Positions 25,863-29,032 of a stretch of 29,032 nt of DNA are shown here, piece by piece. Every line of letters begins with the position of its first letter. Position 1 is the stretch's first letter. The notes below the pieces were generated by a model. It ran no database searches and was not told the DNA's origin. It saw only the letters and a program-made list of their open reading frames with translations. The DNA is from CAZJGG01 sp964545475 (GTDB taxonomy: Bacteria > Bacillota > Clostridia > Lachnospirales > JAISER01): positions 1 through 29,032 of the forward strand of contig CAZJGG010000042.1 of assembly GCA_964545475.1 (NCBI GenBank), written 5' to 3'. Position numbers and translations under genes: made by a program.

Positions 25863-26424
25863 TTAAAGCCACCTCGCTTTCGGAGTCATGGGCGGTATAT
25901 TCAACACCGGCCGCTTTATAATATGGCTCTAAGATTTTATCAATTTCTTCAACTTTTACCTTACCGTAAACTTTATCATCAATCATAACAACGGGAGCAA
26001 GCCCGCAAGCGCCAACGCAACGAATATCTTTTAAAGTAAAAAGCCCGTCCTCAGTTGTCTGGTTTGATTCAATTTTCAATTTTTCTTTAAACTTAGCTAT
26101 TATTTTGTCTGCCCCTCTAACAAAGCAAGCAGTTCCCATACAAACGCTAAGATTATGTTTTCCTCCGGGCTTCATTGTAAAGAATGAATAGAAGCTTACA
26201 ACTCCGTAAACTTCTGCCCCAGGAATTCCTAATTTTCGGGCAACGTAAAGCTGAACTTCTCTTGGCAAATAACCGAAAATATTTTGCGCCCTGTGAAGTA
26301 TTTGAATAAGCGCACCTTCTGTAGATTCTAAGCCGTCAATAAAATCTCCGAGTTCCTTTAACTTACTTTCGTCAATGTCAACAATTTGCGACCCCTTGCT
26401 GTCGGTGTCAGATGCCTTTGTCAT
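25852..26424 (-). CDS. hydC: NADH-linked hydrogenase subunit HydC (NuoE-like)
   Basis: 190-residue NuoE-type protein with a thioredoxin-like [2Fe-2S] fold. The ligands are in CMGTACFVRGADKI and DIRCVGACGLAPVVMIDDKV. The upstream helical part (LHRAQNIFGYLPREVQLYVA, then GVVSFYSFFTMKPGG) is typical. It passes electrons between HydB and the rest of the complex. The ATG at 26422-26424 has only a moderate site (AGAAGTGAT). First gene of hydCBA, about 110 bases from a consensus promoter. Length is slightly over that of a usual NuoE because of a charged N-terminal extension. Confidence 0.95.
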   Translation of the reverse strand: MTKASDTDSKGSQIVDIDESKLKELGDFIDGLESTEGALIQILHRAQNIFGYLPREVQLYVARKLGIPGAEVYGVVSFYSFFTMKPGGKHNLSVCMGTACFVRGADKIIAKFKEKLKIESNQTTEDGLFTLKDIRCVGACGLAPVVMIDDKVYGKVKVEEIDKILEPYYKAAGVEYTAHDSESEVALNAN

Positions 26425-26540
26425 TTCATCACTTCTTTCTACATTCTAGTTAAAGATGTAACAATTAGATACTAATAGTATTATTTATTAACAAAGAAAT
26501 ACCAAAAATAACTAATCATTTACAAACGCTTTACTTTCTT

Positions 26541-26569
26541 ATTATAATTATTTAATATATAATTGTCAA
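26541..26569 (-). promoter_or_regulatory. Perfect consensus sigma-70 promoter of hydCBA
   Basis: Minus-strand TTGACA (26564-26569), 17-bp spacer, TATAAT (26541-26546). Transcription would begin near 26534. It lies directly after the ABC ATPase stop, with no terminator in between, so read-through from the ABC operon is also possible. Confidence 0.9.
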
Positions 26570-26579
26570 TTATTTACAA
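26563..26579. promoter_or_regulatory. Imperfect palindrome over the hydCBA -35 (candidate operator)
   Basis: TTGTCAATTATTTACAA is a 17-bp near-palindrome with TTGT/ACAA ends covering the whole -35 box. It resembles Rex sites (TTGT...ACAA ends), but is one base shorter than the usual 18-bp form. A partial relative, AATCATTTACAAA (26514-26526), lies 54 bp away, downstream of the -10. Redox control by Rex is inference. Confidence 0.45.
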
Positions 26580-27149
26580 AAATTTTATAGGAAAACTATT
26601 AAATAAAACTGTTTCGGTTGCATCGTGAGTTACCCAAATTACTGTTTTACTTAAAGTTTTGTTAGTAATATAACCAATTACGGTTTTTTTTATTTCAGCG
26701 TCAAGCCCTTTAAATGGTTCATCCATTAATAAAATTTCAAAATCATATAGGAGTGCCCTGGCAATAGCAACCCGGCGTTTCATTCCTCCGCTTAAATTTT
26801 TAACAGGTGACTGAGCATATCCGGAAAGCCCAAATGCTTTAAGTATATTATCAATTTCTAGTTTTTCATCGCTTTTTTTTAAGACCATTCCAATATTTGT
26901 GCTAACTGTTAAGTTTTCTACAAGTCTGTCCTCTTGAAATACATATGATATTTTACTTGGATTTATTCCTGTAACAATGCCCTCGTCTGGCTTCAGCAAA
27001 CCGCTTATTACATTTAAAAGCGTTGTCTTGCCGCTGCCGGAAGCCCCGGTTAATAAATATCTTTCACCCTGCTTAAAAGTATAGGAAATGTTATTAAAAA
27101 TGTATTTGCCGTCATAATGTTTTGATATGTTTTTAAGCTCAATATCCAT
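26574..27149 (-). CDS. ABC transporter ATP-binding protein (SsuB/TauB-like)
   Basis: 191-residue ATPase that powers the importer encoded upstream. Walker A is GASGSGKTT, the Q-loop is YVFQED, the signature LSGGMKRRVAIARAL, Walker B EILLMDEP and the H-loop THD, so the ATPase core is complete. It is shorter than the usual 240-260 residues, ending soon after the H-loop; the C-terminal extension of SsuB/TauB proteins is absent. The start ATG lies 2 bases after the permease stop, with AAAGGGTG inside the permease gene. The stop overlaps the candidate hyd operator. The substrate is not known; the family handles sulfonates, nitrate, taurine or thiamine-precursor-like molecules. Confidence 0.92.
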   Translation of the reverse strand: MDIELKNISKHYDGKYIFNNISYTFKQGERYLLTGASGSGKTTLLNVISGLLKPDEGIVTGINPSKISYVFQEDRLVENLTVSTNIGMVLKKSDEKLEIDNILKAFGLSGYAQSPVKNLSGGMKRRVAIARALLYDFEILLMDEPFKGLDAEIKKTVIGYITNKTLSKTVIWVTHDATETVLFNSFPIKFL

Positions 27150-27151
27150 GC

Positions 27152-27931
27152 CTACACCCTTTCACAAAGAGAGCCTAAAGCTTTTAATAAACGCAAGAAA
27201 ACTTTTTCAAATAAAAAGCTTACAAAAACAACAACTACCGACCAAGCAAGAAGAGTTTTAACATCTAAAAAAACTTTAGCCTGATAAAGGCTTTGCCCGA
27301 TAGTTTTGTCCGGAAGCCCAATAACTTCCGCCGCAACCCCTGCCTTCCAACATATACCAAGAGAAATACTGCAAGCTGATATAAAAAAGGGCAAAATCTG
27401 TGGGTTATAAATAAACAAGCATCTTTTAAAAAAACCAATATTAAATAATTTGGCCATTTCCAAAAGCTTTTTGTCCATGTTTTCAAGACCCTTTAATATA
27501 TTTGTATAAATAACAGGAAAAACAGTTATAAAAGAAATAAAAGATGATAGTTTCTGAGTTGAAACAAAAAAAAGACACAAAATGACGTATGAGGCCACGG
27601 GAACAGCTTTGATTACTGCCATAAAAGGCTCTAAAAACGCTTTCACAATAAAAAAGCGATAAGATATACATGATAATAAAAGTCCAAAAATTATTGCTCC
27701 AATAAAGCCAGAAATAACTCTAAAAAACGAATTAAAAATGCTTTGCCAAAATTCAGCTTGCTTTACTAAAACAAAAAGCTGTTCTAAAACTGCCACAGGA
27801 GATACTAAGAGTATCTCCTGCTTTAGCAAAACGCTTGCGACATGCCAAATTACAAGCCAAATTAATATTGATATAAAAAATATAAAGTTTTTGCTGATTT
27901 TAGCTTTCTGCATTGAAATAAAATTTTTCAT
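27152..27931 (-). CDS. ABC transporter permease (SsuC/TauC-like)
   Basis: Inner-membrane permease of about 259 residues with five or six membrane segments (FIFFISILIWLVIWHVA; VISGFIGAIIFGLLLSC; VASYVILCLFFV). A coupling-helix region GLENMDKKLLEMAKLFN precedes the last segments, as in BPD_transp_1 permeases of this class. The ATG at 27929-27931 (MKNFISMQ) is preferred because GGAGG lies upstream, although 11 bases away; an ATG at 27970 has no site. The gene overlaps the end of the binding protein by 32 bases. It works with the ATPase directly downstream. Substrate unknown. Confidence 0.88.
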   Translation of the reverse strand: MKNFISMQKAKISKNFIFFISILIWLVIWHVASVLLKQEILLVSPVAVLEQLFVLVKQAEFWQSIFNSFFRVISGFIGAIIFGLLLSCISYRFFIVKAFLEPFMAVIKAVPVASYVILCLFFVSTQKLSSFISFITVFPVIYTNILKGLENMDKKLLEMAKLFNIGFFKRCLFIYNPQILPFFISACSISLGICWKAGVAAEVIGLPDKTIGQSLYQAKVFLDVKTLLAWSVVVVFVSFLFEKVFLRLLKALGSLCERV

Positions 27932-28973
27932 CAGGCAAAACGCCTCCAACAGATTTCGGTTCTGCATCAAATAAAACTTGCAAATAACCTTGAAGCTTGT
28001 CTTTCATTTGCTTTCCATCAATCATTATAATGTTACAAAGTTTTATTGCATCGCTGGAAACACCCTCTGGGAAAATCCCATATTTATAAGTAAGATCTAC
28101 TGTTTCCTGAGGGTTTTTATTGGCAAGCTGACTGGAATTTTCATACTCGCTTAAAAATTTTTCAACTGCGCCGGGGTTGTTTTCTATAAATTCATTTCTT
28201 GCAATGTAAACCCCTGTTATTAACGAACTTTGACCATTTTCAACCTTTTCCCATTCCTCTGTTAAATCTAAAGCAATGTTTAACCCATTTATTTTAGACT
28301 GAGCAATTGAAACAAAAGGTTGCGGCAACATTGCAATGCCGTTTTCGCTTTGCACAAGTGATGCCACAACTTCCGTCTGTTCGGACTTATATTCTATATT
28401 TACGTCTTTTGACGGGTCTATTCCGTTTTTGCTTAAAATATAATTAAGGGCATACTCAGGTACTGCGCCTTTACCGGAAGCATAAATAGTTTTCCCCTTT
28501 AAATCCGCAACAGTTTTTACTGTTTCACCTTTTTCTGCAATATACAGCACACCTAATGTATTTATGCTTATAACTGAAACAGCGCCTTTTGTATTGTTAT
28601 ATAAAACGGATGCAAGGTTTGCCGGAACAGCCGCAATGTCTACCTCCCCTTTAGCAATAAGCGGAACTATTTCATCAGTTGTTACAACAGAAAAATTGTA
28701 TTCCTCTCCGCCGTTTTCCATAAGATTAACAAGACCGATAGCAGTTGCGCCTTTTAAAGCCGCTACATTAACAGATGCAGATCTGTTTTCCGTTTCTCCT
28801 TGCTGTTTCTCTTCGTTTATATTTTCTTCTTCATTGTTTTCTTCAGGTGCAGAAGATGCTGTTTCGGTTGATTCGGCAGTTTTATCTGGCTGTACCGGCT
28901 GTGCTTGCTCTGCCGCCCTTGCACACCCAGATAAAACTACAATTAATGCTAATAAAAATATAATCTTTTTCAA
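27900..28973 (-). CDS. Substrate-binding lipoprotein of an NMT1/SsuA-like ABC importer
   Basis: About 357 residues. The N-terminus is a lipoprotein signal (KKIIFLLALIVVLSGC, lipobox LSGC), followed by a long acidic Glu/Gln/Asn-rich linker to about residue 70 and a two-lobe binding domain (LKGATAIGLVNLMENGG; GEVDIAAVPANLASVLY; ADLKGKTIYASGKGAVPEYA). The acidic linker is long for the family. The TTG at 28971-28973 is the likely start because GAGGAG lies 8 bases upstream; a GTG three codons earlier would overlap that site. First gene of the ABC operon. No promoter is convincing in the 59 bases to the window edge. The ligand cannot be named from sequence. Confidence 0.87.
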   Translation of the reverse strand: MKKIIFLLALIVVLSGCARAAEQAQPVQPDKTAESTETASSAPEENNEEENINEEKQQGETENRSASVNVAALKGATAIGLVNLMENGGEEYNFSVVTTDEIVPLIAKGEVDIAAVPANLASVLYNNTKGAVSVISINTLGVLYIAEKGETVKTVADLKGKTIYASGKGAVPEYALNYILSKNGIDPSKDVNIEYKSEQTEVVASLVQSENGIAMLPQPFVSIAQSKINGLNIALDLTEEWEKVENGQSSLITGVYIARNEFIENNPGAVEKFLSEYENSSQLANKNPQETVDLTYKYGIFPEGVSSDAIKLCNIIMIDGKQMKDKLQGYLQVLFDAEPKSVGGVLPDEKFYFNAES

Positions 28974-29032
28974 TAAAAACACTCCTCGTATAATATGTTT
29001 TGTTAGACAAATTAGTTAGGGTATCTAGTCAA

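Noticed and set aside
24111..26424. Complex I (nuoEF) genes
   Set aside because: The gene order with an [FeFe] hydrogenase and the absence of other nuo genes show these are hydrogenase subunits.
28564..29019. 151-codon open frame on the plus strand
   Set aside because: Antisense to the lipoprotein gene; its composition reflects the complementary strand, and it has no start signals.

Overview
The window is AT-rich and comes from a low-GC Gram-positive anaerobe, most likely a Clostridia member (Lachnospiraceae or a neighbouring family). The evidence is strong AAGGAGG-type ribosome binding sites on nearly every gene, an S12 protein with the insertion I associate with Clostridia near its N-terminus, a eukaryote-like (IleS2-type) isoleucyl-tRNA synthetase, a trimeric NADH-linked [FeFe] hydrogenase and an RsbV/RsbW/RsbU partner-switch module. 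No 16S rRNA or other placement marker is present, so the family is a guess.

Layout. (1) 7-5505, minus strand: a five-gene run rsbV, degenerate rsbW-like, intact rsbW-like, receiver-PP2C phosphatase, then ileS, with overlaps or gaps of about 25 bases or less and no sigma factor gene. (2) 5681-5872: a 63-residue small protein on the plus strand, closed by a bidirectional terminator. (3) 5950-15899, minus strand: two very large secreted proteins (1701 and 1458 residues) with FN3 domains and divergent SLH-like C-termini, followed by a GNAT acetyltransferase 12 bases downstream. (4) 15900-17240: an accessory patch with a possible promoter-terminator small RNA, a 107-bp palindromic inverted-repeat element, a 116-bp duplicated internal fragment of rpsL, and a membrane-anchored protein gene broken by a frameshift. 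(5) 17213-21884, plus strand: the str operon rpsL-rpsG-fusA-tuf with its own promoters and a terminator. (6) 21885-22351: a convergent intergenic region holding six copies of a 9-bp core spaced 22-25 bp apart. (7) 22292-26569, minus strand: hydCBA with a perfect consensus promoter, an overlapping palindrome and a terminator. (8) 26574-28973, minus strand: a three-gene ABC importer (lipoprotein, permease, ATPase) that runs directly into the hydrogenase promoter.

How the genes work together. The Rsb proteins look like a phosphorylation-controlled partner switch, but one kinase-like member has lost its ATP-binding motifs and the receiver of the phosphatase has Glu where the phosphorylated Asp should be. 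The output target is not encoded here. HydABC would exchange electrons between NAD(H) and protons; its HydB lacks the usual C-terminal ferredoxin domain, which bears on whether it is electron-bifurcating. The str operon is ordinary housekeeping. The least conventional parts are the rearranged patch upstream of rpsL, the repeat array downstream of tuf, and the modified Rsb module. I did not find a clearly new multi-gene defence or mobile system.
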